From Allomuricauda sp. TY007 (lineage in GTDB: Bacteria > Bacteroidota > Bacteroidia > Flavobacteriales > Flavobacteriaceae), in NCBI RefSeq assembly GCF_010468565.1, contig NZ_WUEG01000013.1, positions 80,246 to 124,525 on the forward strand: 44,280 bases of DNA. The letters are read 5' to 3'. Below the pieces are notes generated by a model. The model was not told where the DNA came from, ran no database searches, and saw only the letters and a program-made list of their open reading frames with translations. The number at the start of each line of letters is the position of its first letter. The stretch's first letter is position 1. A program made the translations under genes and the position numbers. Positions 8,209-19,993 of the stretch are shown here, piece after piece.

Positions 8209-9798
8209 ATGGAATTTGAAAAGGAAATAGCAAAACGAAGAACTTTTGGCATTATCTCCCACCCCGATGCCGGAAAAACAACCTTGACCGAAAAATTACT
8301 ATTGTTCGGTGGTGCAATCCAAGAAGCTGGTGCTGTAAAAAGCAATAAAATCAAAAAATCGGCAACCAGCGACTTTATGGAGATTGAGCGCCAAAGGGGG
8401 ATTTCCGTAGCTACTTCCGTTTTGGCCTTTATTTACAAAGACAAAAAAATCAATATTCTGGATACTCCCGGGCACAAGGATTTTGCCGAGGACACTTTCC
8501 GAACCCTGACCGCAGTTGATAGCGTAATTGTGGTAATCGACGTTGCCAAGGGTGTGGAGGAACAAACCGAAAAGTTGGTTGAGGTTTGCCGTATGCGCAA
8601 CATTCCCATGATTGTATTTATCAACAAATTGGACCGTGAAGGTAAGGATGCGTTTGACCTTTTGGACGAAGTGGAGCAAAAATTAGGTTTGACAGTAACC
8701 CCACTGAGTTTTCCAATTGGTATGGGTTACGATTTTAAAGGCATTTACAATATCTACGAAAAAAACATCAACCTTTTTAGCGGCAACAGCAAAAAGAACA
8801 TCGAAGAAACCATTGCTTTTGACAATCTGGACAATCCAGAACTTGAGAAAATCATAGGTACCGATGCCGCCGAAGAACTGCGCGATAATTTAGATCTAGT
8901 TGAGGGTGTTTACCCCGATTTTGACAAGGATGCTTATTTAAAAGGTGAACTTCAGCCTGTCTTTTTTGGTTCTGCCTTAAACAATTTTGGAGTTCGGGAA
9001 CTGTTGGATTGTTTTGTGAACATTGCCCCATCTCCACGACCTAAAAAAGCCGAAGAACGATTGGTAAAGGCAAATGAAAAAGATTTTTCTGGTTTTGTAT
9101 TTAAGATACACGCCAACATGGACCCCAAACACCGAGATCGTTTGGCGTTTGTAAAGATTGTTTCCGGTACATTTGAAAGAAATACACCCTATTTACACGT
9201 AAGGCAAGGGAAAAAACTCAAATTCTCCAGCCCAAATGCTTTTTTTGCAGAAAAAAAGGAAATTGTGGACATCTCCTATCCGGGTGATATTGTAGGGCTT
9301 CACGATACTGGAAACTTCAAAATTGGGGATACTTTGACCAGTGGTGAAGAACTGCACTACAAAGGCATTCCAAGCTTTTCACCGGAGCACTTTAGGTACA
9401 TCAACAATGCCGACCCCATGAAAGCCAAACAATTGTACAAGGGCATTGATCAGCTTATGGACGAAGGGGTAGCACAGCTTTTTACCTTGGAAATGAACGG
9501 AAGAAAGGTGATTGGTACCGTGGGAGCATTGCAGTATGAAGTAATCCAGTATAGATTGGAGCACGAGTACGGTGCTAAATGTACCTACGAGAACTTCCCC
9601 GTACATAAGGCTTGTTGGGTAGAGGCCGAGGATGAAAACAACGAAGAGTTCAAAGAGTTTAAGCGTGTAAAGCAAAAGTTTTTGGCGACGGACAAAAAAG
9701 GGCAGTTGGTATTTTTGGCAGATTCGCCTTTCTCCTTGCAAATGACCCAACAAAAATATCCTTCGGTAAAGTTGCACTACACCTCCGAATTTGAGTAA
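8209..9798 (+). CDS. prfC: Peptide chain release factor 3 (RF3)
   Basis: 529 aa from the ATG at 8209, the usual length of RF3. Seen: GTPase motifs SHPDAGKTT (G1), RQRGISVATSV (switch I), DTPGHKDF (G3) and NKLDRE (G4), followed by translation-factor beta-barrel domains and an RF3-type C-terminal domain (VGALQYEVIQYRLEHEYG). Known: the GTPase that recycles RF1/RF2 from the ribosome after peptide release. The ATG is chosen over an in-frame GTG 45 bp upstream because MEFEKEIAKRRTFGIISHPDAG aligns with the family N-terminus while the extra 15 residues do not. It is monocistronic by appearance, divergent from the adhesin operon and followed by an unrelated membrane protein 108 bp on. Confidence 0.97.
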   Translation: MEFEKEIAKRRTFGIISHPDAGKTTLTEKLLLFGGAIQEAGAVKSNKIKKSATSDFMEIERQRGISVATSVLAFIYKDKKINILDTPGHKDFAEDTFRTLTAVDSVIVVIDVAKGVEEQTEKLVEVCRMRNIPMIVFINKLDREGKDAFDLLDEVEQKLGLTVTPLSFPIGMGYDFKGIYNIYEKNINLFSGNSKKNIEETIAFDNLDNPELEKIIGTDAAEELRDNLDLVEGVYPDFDKDAYLKGELQPVFFGSALNNFGVRELLDCFVNIAPSPRPKKAEERLVKANEKDFSGFVFKIHANMDPKHRDRLAFVKIVSGTFERNTPYLHVRQGKKLKFSSPNAFFAEKKEIVDISYPGDIVGLHDTGNFKIGDTLTSGEELHYKGIPSFSPEHFRYINNADPMKAKQLYKGIDQLMDEGVAQLFTLEMNGRKVIGTVGALQYEVIQYRLEHEYGAKCTYENFPVHKACWVEAEDENNEEFKEFKRVKQKFLATDKKGQLVFLADSPFSLQMTQQKYPSVKLHYTSEFE

Positions 9799-9906
9799 GA
9801 ATTCAATTTAAAGTACAAGCATACACCTCTGAATATGAAATGGTTGCAACATTCATATGTATTTTTTTTGTACATTGATTAGCGTAACCAATTAAATAAT
9901 CAAATT

Positions 9907-10338
9907 ATGACGACTTCAGTTAAGCCGCCTACTTGGTTTTGGGTGGTAAGCGTTATCGCTCTTCTATGGAATTTGATGGGCGTTGGCAACTATCTCAACC
10001 AAGCTTTTAACCAAATGGCACTTTTGGAAAGCATGGATCAGGCCCAGCGTGAAGCTTTTGAGGGAATCCCTGCTTGGGCAACCGCCGCTTTTGCCATTGC
10101 CGTTTTTTCGGGGACATTGGCTTGTATCGGACTTTTACTGCGTAAGAAGTGGGCCAGAACTTTTTTTATAATCTCATTGGTTGCTGCTGTGGCACAATTC
10201 ATCCATTGGTTGTTTATTTCCAACGCTGTTGAGGCCTTTGGGTCATCTACCTACGCCATGCCTGTGGTAATCATCATTATAGGTATTTACCTGATTTTCT
10301 TTTCGAAAAAGGGAATTGAGAAAGGTTGGTTAAAGTGA
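9907..10338 (+). CDS. Small four-helix membrane protein, function unknown
   Basis: 143 aa. Four hydrophobic stretches are visible: about 10-30 (FWVVSVIALLWNLMGVGNYL), 55-78 (PAWATAAFAIAVFSGTLACIG), 84-105 (ARTFFIISLVAAVAQFIHWLF) and 115-135 (MPVVIIIIGIYLIFF). A charged linker (LLRKKWAR) lies between helices 2 and 3, probably cytoplasmic. The C-terminus is short and basic. No catalytic motif is seen. Many Bacteroidota encode similar proteins of unknown role. It has its own terminator downstream, shared with the convergent DUF3467 gene. No function is assigned. Confidence 0.85.
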   Translation: MTTSVKPPTWFWVVSVIALLWNLMGVGNYLNQAFNQMALLESMDQAQREAFEGIPAWATAAFAIAVFSGTLACIGLLLRKKWARTFFIISLVAAVAQFIHWLFISNAVEAFGSSTYAMPVVIIIIGIYLIFFSKKGIEKGWLK

Positions 10339-10344
10339 AAAAAT

Positions 10345-10374
10345 AAAAAAGCCCCAAAAATTGGGGCTTTTTTT
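10345..10374. terminator. Bidirectional terminator between convergent genes
   Basis: GCCCC/GGGGC stem flanked by A and T runs on both sides gives a U-tract on either strand. It terminates the membrane-protein gene on the plus strand and the rpoC-distal DUF3467 gene on the minus strand; the latter's stop codon lies inside the T-run. Confidence 0.88.
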
Positions 10375-10684
10375 ATGCTTCTCCAGTGGGACCAAAATTT
10401 AACGGTATCGCTGGTTGCTCGTAGTCTTGAATGGTTCCGTGTGCCTGTTCAAAGCGACTGACATTATCGTTCAATGCCTTTAGCAACTTTTTGGCATGTT
10501 GCGGTGTCAATATGATCCTGCTCTTTACCTTGGCTTTGGGAGCGCCGGGCATCAAGCTGATAAAGTCCACCACAAATTCGGATACGGAATGGTTGATGAT
10601 GGCAAGATTGGAATAGGTCCCTTCTGCCGTTTTTTCATCCAACTCTATGTTGATCTGTTTCTGATTTTTCTTTTCTTCAGCCAT
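10373..10684 (-). CDS. DUF3467 family protein
   Basis: 103 aa, acidic N-terminus (MAEEKKNQKQINIELDEKTAEG) followed by the conserved core YSNLAIINHSVSEFVVDFISLMPG and a stretch ILTPQHAKKLLKALNDNVSRFE. These are the recognisable features of DUF3467, which in Bacteroidota commonly lies immediately after rpoC. No signal peptide, no membrane helix and no catalytic motif. A rpoC terminator separates it from rpoC by 54 bp, so it may be expressed by read-through or from a promoter not identified here. The linkage to RNA polymerase genes hints at a nucleic-acid or transcription role, but that is only a guess from context. Confidence 0.9.
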   Translation of the reverse strand: MAEEKKNQKQINIELDEKTAEGTYSNLAIINHSVSEFVVDFISLMPGAPKAKVKSRIILTPQHAKKLLKALNDNVSRFEQAHGTIQDYEQPAIPLNFGPTGEA

Positions 10685-10698
10685 ATCACTTTATCTTA

Positions 10699-10731
10699 AA
10701 AAGAAAAACCCCGACCTAAAGGCCAGGGTTT
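10699..10731 (-). terminator. Terminator downstream of rpoC
   Basis: On the minus strand AAACCCTGGCC pairs with GGTCGGGGTTT (11 bp, two G-U pairs) around the loop TTTA and is followed by a T-rich tract. It lies 8 bp after the rpoC stop codon. Confidence 0.82.
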
Positions 10732-10738
10732 ATTTTAT

Positions 10739-13700
10739 TTAGAATTTGAATTCCTCTTTTCGGGCCATGATTTCATCGTACTCCTCTTTGGAACCTACAA
10801 TGATGCTGTCATAATCCCTCATACCGGTACCGGCTGGAATTTTATGTCCTACAATTACATTTTCCTTCAATCCTTCCAAGGTATCCACTTTACCGCTTAC
10901 CGCAGCTTCGTTCAATACTTTGGTGGTTTCTTGGAACGATGCAGCCGAGATAAAGGACTTGGTCTGCAACGATGCTCTAGTGATACCCTGCAAGATTGGC
11001 GTAGCAGTTGCTGCGACAGCATCTCTTGCGGTTACCAAGGTTTTGTCCTCTCTTCTAAGAATTGAGTTCTCGTCCCTTAGTTCACGTACTGTCAAAATCT
11101 GTCCTGGTTTCAATCTTTCGGAATCACCAGCATCCTCAACAACTTTTTTACCGAAAATTTCATCATTTTCGTTGATAAAGTCGTCTTTATGCACCAATTG
11201 ATTCTCTAGGAAGATGGTATCTCCTGGATCTTGAATCTTCACTTTACGCATCATTTGTCTTACAACAACTTCAAAGTGCTTATCGTTAATTTTCACACCT
11301 TGTAAACGGTAAACTTCTTGTACTTCGTTTACCAAGTATTGCTGTACTGCTGATGGTCCTTTGATGGCCAAGATGTCTTCCGGTGTAATGGAACCATCGG
11401 ACAATGGCATACCTGCACGCACATAGTCATTTTCCTGAACCAAAATCTGGTTGGACAACTTAACCAAGTACTTTTTGATATCTCCTGTCTTGGACTCGAT
11501 GATAATCTCACGGTTACCACGCTTGATCTTACCGAAGGATACCACACCATCAATCTCAGAAACAACTGCTGGGTTGGATGGGTTACGTGCTTCGAAAAGC
11601 TCGGTTACCCTTGGAAGACCACCGGTAATATCCCCTGCCTTGGCAGATTTACGTGGGATTTTTACCAAAATCTTACCTTCTTTCACCTTCTCGCCATCAT
11701 CAATCATAAGGTGGGAACCAACTGGCAAGTTGTAAGAACGCAATGTTTCGCCTTTGCTATCCTTGATCAACAAGGTCGGGATAAGTTTCTTGTTTCTAGT
11801 TTCAGAAATTACTTTCTCCTGGAAACCAGTCTGTTCATCGATTTCAACTTGGTAAGTAACCCCTTGCTCAATGTTCTCGTAGGCAATCTGTCCGGAGAAC
11901 TCGGAAACAATCACACCGTTATATGGATCCCATTCACAAATCACGGTTCCTTTGGTAATCTTTTCACCGTTTTTGATGAACAATTGAGAACCATAAGGAA
12001 TGTTATTTGTACTTAGGGTAATTCCAGTTTTTGGATCAATAATTTTAACTTCTGAGGTCCTGGAAATTACAATGTTGGTTTTTCCACCTTCACTGTTTTC
12101 TCCTTCAACAAGCCTTAGATCTTCGATTTCGGCGATACCGTCAAACTTGGATTCCAACTTGTTGTCCTCGGAAATGTTACCTGCAATACCACCCACGTGG
12201 AAGGTACGCAGGGTCAACTGTGTACCAGGCTCACCAATAGACTGTGCAGCTACAACACCAACAGCTTCTCCTCGCTGTACCATTTTGTTAGTCGCTAGGT
12301 TTCTACCGTAACATTTGGCGCAGATTCCTTGTGGAGCCTCACAGGTCAATGGAGACCTTACTTCTATTTTCTCGATTGGAGCGGCTTCTACCCTTCTTAC
12401 ATCTGCTTCATTGATTTCTTGGCCAGCTCTAAGAACAAGCTCTTCGGTCAATGGGTTGTACACATCGTGCAACGATACCCTACCTAAAATCCTTTCACCT
12501 AAGGTTTCAACAATTTCCTCGTTTTTCTTCAATGGTTCTACCTCGATACCTCTCAAGGTTTCACAGTCTTCGCTATTAACGATAACATCTTGCGATACAT
12601 CAACCAAACGTCTGGTCAAGTAACCCGCATCTGCCGTTTTCAAAGCGGTATCCGCAAGACCTTTACGGGCACCGTGGGTAGAGATAAAGTATTCCAAAAT
12701 TGACAATCCTTCCTTAAAGTTCGAAAGAATCGGGTTTTCGATAATCTCACCACCACCTGCGGTAGATTTTTTAGGCTTGGCCATCAATCCACGCATACCG
12801 GTCAACTGACGAATCTGCTCTTTGGAACCCCTTGCACCTGAATCCAACATCATGTATACAGAGTTGAATCCTTGTTTGTCTTCACGAATTCGCTTCATGG
12901 CCAATTCGGTCAACATGGCATTGGTTGATGTCCAAACATCAATAACCTGGTTATATCGCTCGTTGTTGGTGATAAGACCCATGTTATAGTTCATCATAAT
13001 ACCATCGACCTGCTCGTTTGCCTCGCCGATCATATCCTGCTTTTCTGCTGGAATGATGATATCTCCCAAACTAAAGGATAGACCACCTTTAAAGGCGAAA
13101 TCGTATCCCATGGCCTTGATCTTGTCCAAGAACTCAGCGGTTGTAGGTACATCGGTCACCGCAAGAATGTCCCCAATAATATTTCTTAGGGCTTTCTTGT
13201 TCAATACTTGGTTGATGAATCCTGCTTGTTCTGGCACTTCCGTGTTGAACAATACACGACCTACCGTGGTTTCAATAATTTGATATACCAACTCGCCCTC
13301 TTCGTTAAAGTCTTTGGCTCTTACCTTGATTCCGGCATTAAGCGAAACTTTTTTCTCGTTAAAGGCAATCTCTACCTCTTCAGAAGAATAGAAGGTCAAT
13401 CCTTCACCTAAAACAGGTTCCTCGGGGGTAGATTTTTTCTCCTTGGTCATGTAGTACAATCCCAAAACCATATCCTGAGATGGTACGGTAATCGGAGAAC
13501 CATTAGCAGGGTTAAGGATGTTTTGTGAAGCCAACATCAATAATTGTGCTTCCAAAATAGCCTCTGGCCCTAGAGGCAAGTGAACTGCCATCTGATCCCC
13601 ATCAAAATCCGCGTTAAATGCGGTACATGCCAATGGGTGCAAACGAATCGCCTTACCTTCAATAAGTTTAGGCTGGAACGCTTGGATACCCAATCTGTGC

Positions 13701-15037
13701 AATGTGGGGGCCCGGTTCAATAGTACTGGGTGTCCTTTAAGGACGTTTTCAAGAATGTCCCAAACTACGGGCTCTTTCTTGTCTATAATCTTTTTCGCAG
13801 ATTTAACGGTCTTTACAATACCTCTTTCAATCAGCTTACGGATGATGAATGGCTTATAAAGCTCGGCCGCCATATCTTTTGGAAGACCACATTCGTACAA
13901 TTTCAGTTCCGGTCCAACAACAATTACGGAACGAGCGGAGTAATCCACACGTTTACCCAAAAGGTTTTGACGGAAACGACCTTGCTTACCTTTCAATGAA
14001 TCGGAAAGGGATTTCAATGGCCTGTTTGATTCTGTTTTTACCGCAGATGCTTTTCTTGTGTTATCGAAAAGGGAATCCACCGCTTCTTGAAGCATACGTT
14101 TTTCGTTCCTCAAAATCACCTCTGGTGCCTTGATCTCCATCAAACGCTTCAAACGGTTGTTACGGATAATCACCCTACGGTACAAGTCGTTCAAATCGGA
14201 AGTGGCAAAACGACCACCATCCAACGGCACCAACGGACGCAATTCCGGTGGGATCACAGGAATTACCTTCATGATCATCCACTCAGGGTTGTTCTCCCTA
14301 TTTCCTTGCGACTCACGCAAAGCTTCCACTACTTGAAGACGCTTCAAGGCTTCGGTCTTACGCTGTTTTGAAGTCTCTGTGTTTGCCTTATGACGAAGTT
14401 CGTAGGACAATTGTTCCAAATCGATTCTGGACAAAATGTCGATCAAACACTCCGCACCCATTTTGGCAATGAACTTGTTGGGATCGGTATCCTCCAAGTA
14501 TTGGTTCTCGGTAGGAATGGATTCCAAAATGTTCAAGTATTCTTCCTCGGTCAAGAAATCCATTTTATTGATTTCCTCACCTTCAGGACCTTTGGCAATA
14601 CCTGGCTGGATAACCACATACCTTTCGTAGTAGATGATCATATCCAACTTTTTGGAAGGCAGTCCCAAAAGGTATCCTATTTTGTTTGGCAGTGAACGGA
14701 AGTACCAGATGTGTGCCACAGGAACCACAAGGTTGATGTGCCCTACACGGTCTCTACGTACTTTTTTCTCCGTCACTTCAACACCACAACGATCACAAAC
14801 GATTCCACGGTAACGGATTCTTTTGTATTTACCACAGGCACATTCGTAATCCTTTACAGGACCAAAAATACGCTCGCAGAACAATCCATCACGCTCTGGT
14901 TTGTGCGTTCTATAGTTAATGGTTTCAGGCTTCAACACCTCGCCACGGGACTCGGCCAAAATTGACTCTGGAGAGGCCAATCCTATGGAAATTTTGTTGA
15001 ACCTTTTTTGTGCGTTATTATCTTTTATTCTAGCCAT
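10739..15037 (-). CDS. rpoC: DNA-directed RNA polymerase subunit beta'
   Basis: 1432 aa. Seen: N-terminal zinc ribbon with CAC...CDRC (about residues 66-85), the clamp and lid regions, and the active-site [12 protein letters not shown] with the three magnesium-binding Asp at 477, 479 and 481. The second zinc site CETLRG...[14 protein letters not shown] is present, as are the bridge helix/trigger-loop regions ([31 protein letters not shown]). Known: catalytic subunit of RNA polymerase. It is full length for Bacteroidota and lacks the large E. coli-type trigger-loop insertion as far as can be judged by eye. It follows rpoB by 38 bp in the rplKAJL-rpoBC arrangement. Starts [13 protein letters not shown], usual for the phylum. 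Confidence 0.99.
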   Translation of the reverse strand: MARIKDNNAQKRFNKISIGLASPESILAESRGEVLKPETINYRTHKPERDGLFCERIFGPVKDYECACGKYKRIRYRGIVCDRCGVEVTEKKVRRDRVGHINLVVPVAHIWYFRSLPNKIGYLLGLPSKKLDMIIYYERYVVIQPGIAKGPEGEEINKMDFLTEEEYLNILESIPTENQYLEDTDPNKFIAKMGAECLIDILSRIDLEQLSYELRHKANTETSKQRKTEALKRLQVVEALRESQGNRENNPEWMIMKVIPVIPPELRPLVPLDGGRFATSDLNDLYRRVIIRNNRLKRLMEIKAPEVILRNEKRMLQEAVDSLFDNTRKASAVKTESNRPLKSLSDSLKGKQGRFRQNLLGKRVDYSARSVIVVGPELKLYECGLPKDMAAELYKPFIIRKLIERGIVKTVKSAKKIIDKKEPVVWDILENVLKGHPVLLNRAPTLHRLGIQAFQPKLIEGKAIRLHPLACTAFNADFDGDQMAVHLPLGPEAILEAQLLMLASQNILNPANGSPITVPSQDMVLGLYYMTKEKKSTPEEPVLGEGLTFYSSEEVEIAFNEKKVSLNAGIKVRAKDFNEEGELVYQIIETTVGRVLFNTEVPEQAGFINQVLNKKALRNIIGDILAVTDVPTTAEFLDKIKAMGYDFAFKGGLSFSLGDIIIPAEKQDMIGEANEQVDGIMMNYNMGLITNNERYNQVIDVWTSTNAMLTELAMKRIREDKQGFNSVYMMLDSGARGSKEQIRQLTGMRGLMAKPKKSTAGGGEIIENPILSNFKEGLSILEYFISTHGARKGLADTALKTADAGYLTRRLVDVSQDVIVNSEDCETLRGIEVEPLKKNEEIVETLGERILGRVSLHDVYNPLTEELVLRAGQEINEADVRRVEAAPIEKIEVRSPLTCEAPQGICAKCYGRNLATNKMVQRGEAVGVVAAQSIGEPGTQLTLRTFHVGGIAGNISEDNKLESKFDGIAEIEDLRLVEGENSEGGKTNIVISRTSEVKIIDPKTGITLSTNNIPYGSQLFIKNGEKITKGTVICEWDPYNGVIVSEFSGQIAYENIEQGVTYQVEIDEQTGFQEKVISETRNKKLIPTLLIKDSKGETLRSYNLPVGSHLMIDDGEKVKEGKILVKIPRKSAKAGDITGGLPRVTELFEARNPSNPAVVSEIDGVVSFGKIKRGNREIIIESKTGDIKKYLVKLSNQILVQENDYVRAGMPLSDGSITPEDILAIKGPSAVQQYLVNEVQEVYRLQGVKINDKHFEVVVRQMMRKVKIQDPGDTIFLENQLVHKDDFINENDEIFGKKVVEDAGDSERLKPGQILTVRELRDENSILRREDKTLVTARDAVAATATPILQGITRASLQTKSFISAASFQETTKVLNEAAVSGKVDTLEGLKENVIVGHKIPAGTGMRDYDSIIVGSKEEYDEIMARKEEFKF

Positions 15038-15075
15038 AACAATATGGTGATGATATAATTAATGTATATAGTGTT

Positions 15076-18000
15076 CTACTCTTCCAATCTGATATCCAAG
15101 CCCAAACCTTTAAGTTCGTGCATCAATACGTTGAAAGATTCTGGCAATCCAGGTTCTGGCATGGTCTCGCCTTTTACGATGGTCTCGTAGGTCTTGGCCC
15201 TTCCGATAACATCATCCGACTTAACGGTCAATATCTCCCTAAGGGTAGATGATGCGCCGTAGGCTTCCAATGCCCAAACTTCCATCTCTCCAAAACGCTG
15301 ACCACCAAACTGTGCCTTACCACCCAATGGTTGCTGAGTGATCAATGAGTATGGTCCAATAGATCTTGCGTGCATCTTGTCGTCTACCATGTGACCTAGT
15401 TTCAACATGTAGATGACACCAACGGTTGCACGTTGGTCAAAACGCTGACCTGTTCCACCGTCATATAGGTAGGTGTGTCCAAATCTTGGTACGCCTGCTT
15501 CATCGGTAAGCTTGTTGATTTCATCCAATGAGGCTCCGTCGAAAATCGGGGTCGCATATTTTTGACCCAATTTTTGTCCGGCCCAACCCAATACGGTTTC
15601 GTAGATCTGACCAATGTTCATCCTTGATGGTACACCAAGTGGGTTCAATACAATGTCCACAGGGGTTCCGTCTTCCAAGAATGGCATATCCTCTTGACGA
15701 ACGATACGCGCCACAATACCTTTGTTACCATGACGACCGGCCATTTTATCACCTACTTTAAGCTTACGCTTTTTGGCGATATAAACTTTGGCCAACTTCA
15801 TGATACCTGCAGGAAGCTCATCCCCTACGGAGATGGTAAATTTATCCCTTCTCAGGTTACCTTGAATATCGTTCAATTTGATTTTGTAGTTGTGCAACAA
15901 GTCGGCAACCAAAGCATTGGTAGCGTCATCTGTTGTCCAACTTCCGCCGACCAAGTGAGCAAAATCGTCCACAGCGTTCAACATTTTAATGGTGTATTTC
16001 TTTCCTTTTGGAAGTACTTCTTCACCCAAATCGTTGATTACGCCTTGCGATGTTTTTCCGCTGATCAAACTGAACAATTTCTCGATCAATTCATCTTTCA
16101 GTTGTTGGAACTTCACTTCATAGTCCATCTCCAATCTGGCGATGGCCTCTTTATCCTCGGAACGTTTTCTCTTGTCCTTAATGGAACGGGAAAACAATTT
16201 CTTGTCGATAACCACACCTCTCAATGATGGAGAAGCTTTCAAGGAAGCATCTTTTACGTCACCCGCTTTGTCACCAAAGATGGCACGTAACAATTTTTCT
16301 TCAGGAGTTGGGTCGGATTCTCCTTTAGGAGTAATCTTACCAATCAAAATATCTCCTGGCTTCACTTCGGCACCGATACGGATCATACCATACTCGTCCA
16401 AGTCCTTGGTTGCCTCTTCGGATACGTTTGGAATATCGTTTGTCAATTCCTCTGCACCCAATTTGGTATCCCTTACTTCAAGAGAGTACTCATCTACGTG
16501 TATAGAGGTAAAGATATCCTCGCGAACCACTTTTTCAGAGATTACGATCGCATCCTCAAAGTTATATCCTTTCCAAGGCATAAAGGCTACCTTCATGTTT
16601 CTACCCAAGGCCAATTCACCTTTTTCGGTAGCATAACCTTCACAAAGTACCTGACCTTTTTTCACCTTGTCGCCTTTTCTTACGATAGGCTTCAAGTTGA
16701 TACTGGTTCCTTGGTTTGTTTTTCTGAACTTCACCAATTGGTACGTCTTAGAATCCTCATCAAAGCTTACCAATCGCTCTTCATCAGTTCTATCGTACTT
16801 AATGGTGATTTTCTGTGCATCAACATACTCAACAACTCCATCTCCTTCTGCATTGATCAATACTCGAGAATCCGTTGCTACTTGTCTTTCCAAACCAGTA
16901 CCTACGATCGGAGAATCCGGTCTCAACAATGGAACAGCCTGACGCATCATATTCGATCCCATCAAGGCACGGTTCGCATCATCGTGCTCCAAGAAAGGAA
17001 TCAAGGATGCGGAAATGGATGCAATTTGGTTCGGTGCAACGTCTGTGTACTTCACCTCTGTTGGATCCACAACCGGGAAATCGCCTTCTTCACGGGCAAT
17101 TACCTTTTCTCTTTCAATAGTGCCATCTTCTGCCAATGGAATATTGGCTTGGGCAATCTTCATTCCTTCTTCTTCCTCTGCACTTAGGTACATGTGGTTT
17201 TTGGTGTCCACTTTACCATCTTCAACTTTGCGGTAAGGAGTTTCCAAGAAGCCCATATTGTTCACCTTGGCAAATACGGACAAAGAAGAAATCAAACCAA
17301 TGTTCGGTCCTTCAGGTGTCTCAATGGGACACAATCTTCCGTAGTGGGTATAGTGAACGTCACGCACCTCAAAACCAGCTCTTTCACGGGAAAGACCTCC
17401 TGGTCCTAGTGCGGATAATCTTCTTTTGTGTGTAATCTCTGCCAACGGGTTGGTCTGATCCATGAACTGGGACAACTGGTTGGTTCCGAAGAAGGAATTG
17501 ATCACGGATGACAATGTCTTCGCGTTGATCAAATCGATCGGGGTAAACACCTCGTTGTCACGAACGTTCATACGCTCACGGATGGTACGTGCCATACGCG
17601 CCAAACCTACACCAAATTGTGAGGACAATTGCTCACCTACGGTTCTTACACGACGGTTGGACAAGTGATCGATATCATCAATCTCCGCTTTGGAGTTGAT
17701 CAACTCGATCAAATACTTGATGATAGTGATGATATCTTCCTTGGTCAACACTTGTTTGTCCATTCCGATATCCAAGCCCAATTTCTTGTTCATTCTGTAA
17801 CGCCCTACTTCACCTAAGTTGTAACGTTGGTCGGAGAAGAATAATTTGTCGATAATACCGCGAGCTGTTTCCTCATCTGGCGGCTCGGCATTACGTAATT
17901 GTCTGTAAATGTGTTCTACCGCTTCCTTTTCAGAGTTGGTAGGGTCTTTTTGCAAAGTGTTGTGGATAATGGCGTAATCGGATTGTGCATTGTTCTCCTT

Positions 18001-18885
18001 GTGAAGAAGGATAGTCTTCACATCGGCATCAATGATCTCATCGATATGCTCTTTTTCCAAAACGGTATCACGATCAAGTACAATTTCGTTTCGTTCGATG
18101 GAAACCACTTCTCCCGTATCCTCATCCACGAAATCCTCATGCCATGTGTTCAACACCCTGGCGGCCAATTTACGGCCCAATACTTTTTTAAGTCCGGTCT
18201 TGGAAACTTTCACTTCTTCCGAAAGGTCGAAGATTTCCAAAATATCCTTGTCCCTCTCAAAGCCAATGGCACGGAACAAAGTGGTTACCGGTAATTTTTT
18301 CTTCCTATCGATATAGGCATACATCACCGAGTTGATATCGGTGGCAAATTCAATCCAAGATCCTTTGAAAGGAATTACCCTGGCTGAATATAGTTTTGTT
18401 CCATTTGCATGGAAAGATTGTCCAAAGAAAACCCCTGGAGATCTATGCAATTGGGATACTACAACGCGTTCTGCTCCGTTGATTACAAAAGTTCCACTAG
18501 GAGTCATGTAAGGGATGGTACCCAAATACACATCCTGTACGATAGTTTCGAAATCTTCATGTTCTGGATCGGTACAGTACAATTTTAAACGCGCCTTTAA
18601 AGGTACGCTATAAGTAAGTCCACGCTCTATACATTCTTGGATGGAATATCTTGGTGGATCAATGAAGTAATCCAAAAACTCAAGTACAAACTGGTTTCTG
18701 GTATCTGTGATTGGAAAATTCTCCATGAAGGTGTTGTAGAGACCTTCGTTTCCTCTTTCGTCAGATTTAGTTTCAAGCTGGAAAAAGTCTTGGAACGATT
18801 TTATCTGAATGTCCAAGAAATCCGGATATTCCGGTATGTTCTTAGCGGATGCGAAATTAACTCTTTCAATAGTGTTTGTGAACAT
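15076..18885 (-). CDS. rpoB: DNA-directed RNA polymerase subunit beta
   Basis: 1269 aa. The N-terminus [21 protein letters not shown] is characteristic of Bacteroidota RpoB. Seen: the rifampicin-binding region ([33 protein letters not shown] in two parts), RPSTS-type switch region [20 protein letters not shown], the GRHGNKG lysine/arginine motif, and the C-terminal clamp region '[18 protein letters not shown]'. In the rifampicin cluster the residues usually altered in resistance (Q of QLSQFMD, D of MDQ, H of THKRR, S of LSALG) are all wild type, so rifampicin sensitivity is expected at this locus. It is preceded by a 127-bp gap with a strong hairpin after rplL. Confidence 0.99.
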   Translation of the reverse strand: MFTNTIERVNFASAKNIPEYPDFLDIQIKSFQDFFQLETKSDERGNEGLYNTFMENFPITDTRNQFVLEFLDYFIDPPRYSIQECIERGLTYSVPLKARLKLYCTDPEHEDFETIVQDVYLGTIPYMTPSGTFVINGAERVVVSQLHRSPGVFFGQSFHANGTKLYSARVIPFKGSWIEFATDINSVMYAYIDRKKKLPVTTLFRAIGFERDKDILEIFDLSEEVKVSKTGLKKVLGRKLAARVLNTWHEDFVDEDTGEVVSIERNEIVLDRDTVLEKEHIDEIIDADVKTILLHKENNAQSDYAIIHNTLQKDPTNSEKEAVEHIYRQLRNAEPPDEETARGIIDKLFFSDQRYNLGEVGRYRMNKKLGLDIGMDKQVLTKEDIITIIKYLIELINSKAEIDDIDHLSNRRVRTVGEQLSSQFGVGLARMARTIRERMNVRDNEVFTPIDLINAKTLSSVINSFFGTNQLSQFMDQTNPLAEITHKRRLSALGPGGLSRERAGFEVRDVHYTHYGRLCPIETPEGPNIGLISSLSVFAKVNNMGFLETPYRKVEDGKVDTKNHMYLSAEEEEGMKIAQANIPLAEDGTIEREKVIAREEGDFPVVDPTEVKYTDVAPNQIASISASLIPFLEHDDANRALMGSNMMRQAVPLLRPDSPIVGTGLERQVATDSRVLINAEGDGVVEYVDAQKITIKYDRTDEERLVSFDEDSKTYQLVKFRKTNQGTSINLKPIVRKGDKVKKGQVLCEGYATEKGELALGRNMKVAFMPWKGYNFEDAIVISEKVVREDIFTSIHVDEYSLEVRDTKLGAEELTNDIPNVSEEATKDLDEYGMIRIGAEVKPGDILIGKITPKGESDPTPEEKLLRAIFGDKAGDVKDASLKASPSLRGVVIDKKLFSRSIKDKRKRSEDKEAIARLEMDYEVKFQQLKDELIEKLFSLISGKTSQGVINDLGEEVLPKGKKYTIKMLNAVDDFAHLVGGSWTTDDATNALVADLLHNYKIKLNDIQGNLRRDKFTISVGDELPAGIMKLAKVYIAKKRKLKVGDKMAGRHGNKGIVARIVRQEDMPFLEDGTPVDIVLNPLGVPSRMNIGQIYETVLGWAGQKLGQKYATPIFDGASLDEINKLTDEAGVPRFGHTYLYDGGTGQRFDQRATVGVIYMLKLGHMVDDKMHARSIGPYSLITQQPLGGKAQFGGQRFGEMEVWALEAYGASSTLREILTVKSDDVIGRAKTYETIVKGETMPEPGLPESFNVLMHELKGLGLDIRLEE

Positions 18886-18958
18886 CTATGGACAAATTTT
18901 GATCGTGAATACTATGTGGGTTCGTGTATGGCTTTATACACTCCTTATATAAATAGGC

Positions 18959-18988
18959 TAAGGTCTAACCAAAAATGGAAAGACCTTA
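18959..18988 (-). promoter_or_regulatory. Hairpin in the rplL-rpoB intergenic spacer
   Basis: TAAGGTCT and AGACCTTA form a perfect 8-bp inverted repeat around 14 nt, within which CCA/TGG can pair further. There is no T-run after it, so it is not a normal terminator. Known: in many bacteria the rplL-rpoB spacer carries an attenuator or RNase III processing site that lowers rpoBC expression relative to the stalk protein. A similar role here is inferred from position and structure only. Confidence 0.55.
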
Positions 18989-19012
18989 ACCAAGTTCTAA
19001 TGGGAAAAGCGA

Positions 19013-19396
19013 TTATTTAAGCTCAACTTCTGCTCCTGCTTCTTCCAATGATTTTTTGATACCTTCTGCCTCATCTTTGGCAACACCTTCCTTAACAGCT
19101 TTTGGTGCGCTGTCAACGATTTCTTTAGCGTCTTTTAGTCCAAGACCGGTCAATTCCTTAACCAATTTCACTACTGCCAATTTAGAACCACCGGCAGCTG
19201 TAAGGATTACATCAAATTCTGATTTTTCCTCAGCAGCTTCACCTTCACCTCCACCAGCGGCAGCACCACCAGCAACGGCTACTGCAGCAGCAGCAGGCTC
19301 GATACCATATTCTTCTTTTAAAATGTCGGCCAACTCATTTACCTCTTTTACTGTAAGGTTTACCAACTGTTCTGCAAAATCTTTTAAATCTGCCAT
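19013..19396 (-). CDS. rplL: 50S ribosomal protein L7/L12
   Basis: 127 aa. Seen: N-terminal helical dimerisation domain ([26 protein letters not shown]), an Ala/Gly-rich hinge ([23 protein letters not shown] in pieces) and the globular C-terminal domain with the factor-binding [34 protein letters not shown] region (quoted in part). Known: multimeric stalk protein that recruits EF-Tu, EF-G and other GTPases. It follows rplJ by 55 bp and precedes rpoB. The hinge is slightly longer and more Gly-rich than in E. coli. Confidence 0.99.
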   Translation of the reverse strand: MADLKDFAEQLVNLTVKEVNELADILKEEYGIEPAAAAVAVAGGAAAGGGEGEAAEEKSEFDVILTAAGGSKLAVVKLVKELTGLGLKDAKEIVDSAPKAVKEGVAKDEAEGIKKSLEEAGAEVELK

Positions 19397-19451
19397 TTTT
19401 CTATCGTTTAATAAAAATGTTTAAAAATATACTTAGTTTATTGTGCGCGAA

Positions 19452-19970
19452 TTATTCTTTCTCAGATAAGGTTTTAAGGATACCTGCCAATTTACCGCCT
19501 CCGGACTTAAGTCCAGAAATAACATTTTTGGCCGGTGATTGCAACAATCCGATGATATCCCCGATAACTTCCTCTTTGGACTTGATGTTAACAAGTGCGT
19601 CAAGGTTGTTGTCCCCAATGTAGATGGCCTCTTCAATAAAGGCTCCTTTCAATACGGGCTTTTCTGATTTTTTTCTAAAGTTCTTGATAAGTTTCGCAGG
19701 TGCGTTCCCTGTTTCGGACAACATCAATGATGTATTGCCTTTCAACACTTCGGGAAGTTCACCAAATTCCTTATCAGAAGCTTCCATTGCTTTTGCAAGC
19801 AAGGTGTTCTTTACGACCGCAAGCTTAATGTTCGCCTTAAAACACGCTCTTCTCAAATTGGAGGTGTCCACGGCATTCAACCCCGATATATCCGCCAAGT
19901 AAATGTTAGGATTATCAGTCAACTGTGCAGTCAAGTCTTTTATTACTGTTGCTTTTTCTTCTCTTGTCAT
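19452..19970 (-). CDS. rplJ: 50S ribosomal protein L10
   Basis: 172 aa. Conserved N-terminal MTREEKATVIKDLTAQL and NTLLAKAMEAS elements, then the C-terminal helix (VISGLKSGGGKLAGILKTL) that carries L7/L12 dimers. Known: stalk base protein. Located between rplA (23 bp) and rplL in the standard order. No obvious E. coli-type L10 leader is recognised in the short spacer, so autoregulation of that kind cannot be claimed. Confidence 0.98.
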   Translation of the reverse strand: MTREEKATVIKDLTAQLTDNPNIYLADISGLNAVDTSNLRRACFKANIKLAVVKNTLLAKAMEASDKEFGELPEVLKGNTSLMLSETGNAPAKLIKNFRKKSEKPVLKGAFIEEAIYIGDNNLDALVNIKSKEEVIGDIIGLLQSPAKNVISGLKSGGGKLAGILKTLSEKE

Positions 19971-19993
19971 AGTTAAAAAAATTGGACTACCAG

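Noticed and set aside
15694..17187. Long plus-strand frames opposite rpoB
   Set aside because: Shadow frames of a conserved gene, with no family resemblance or initiation signals.
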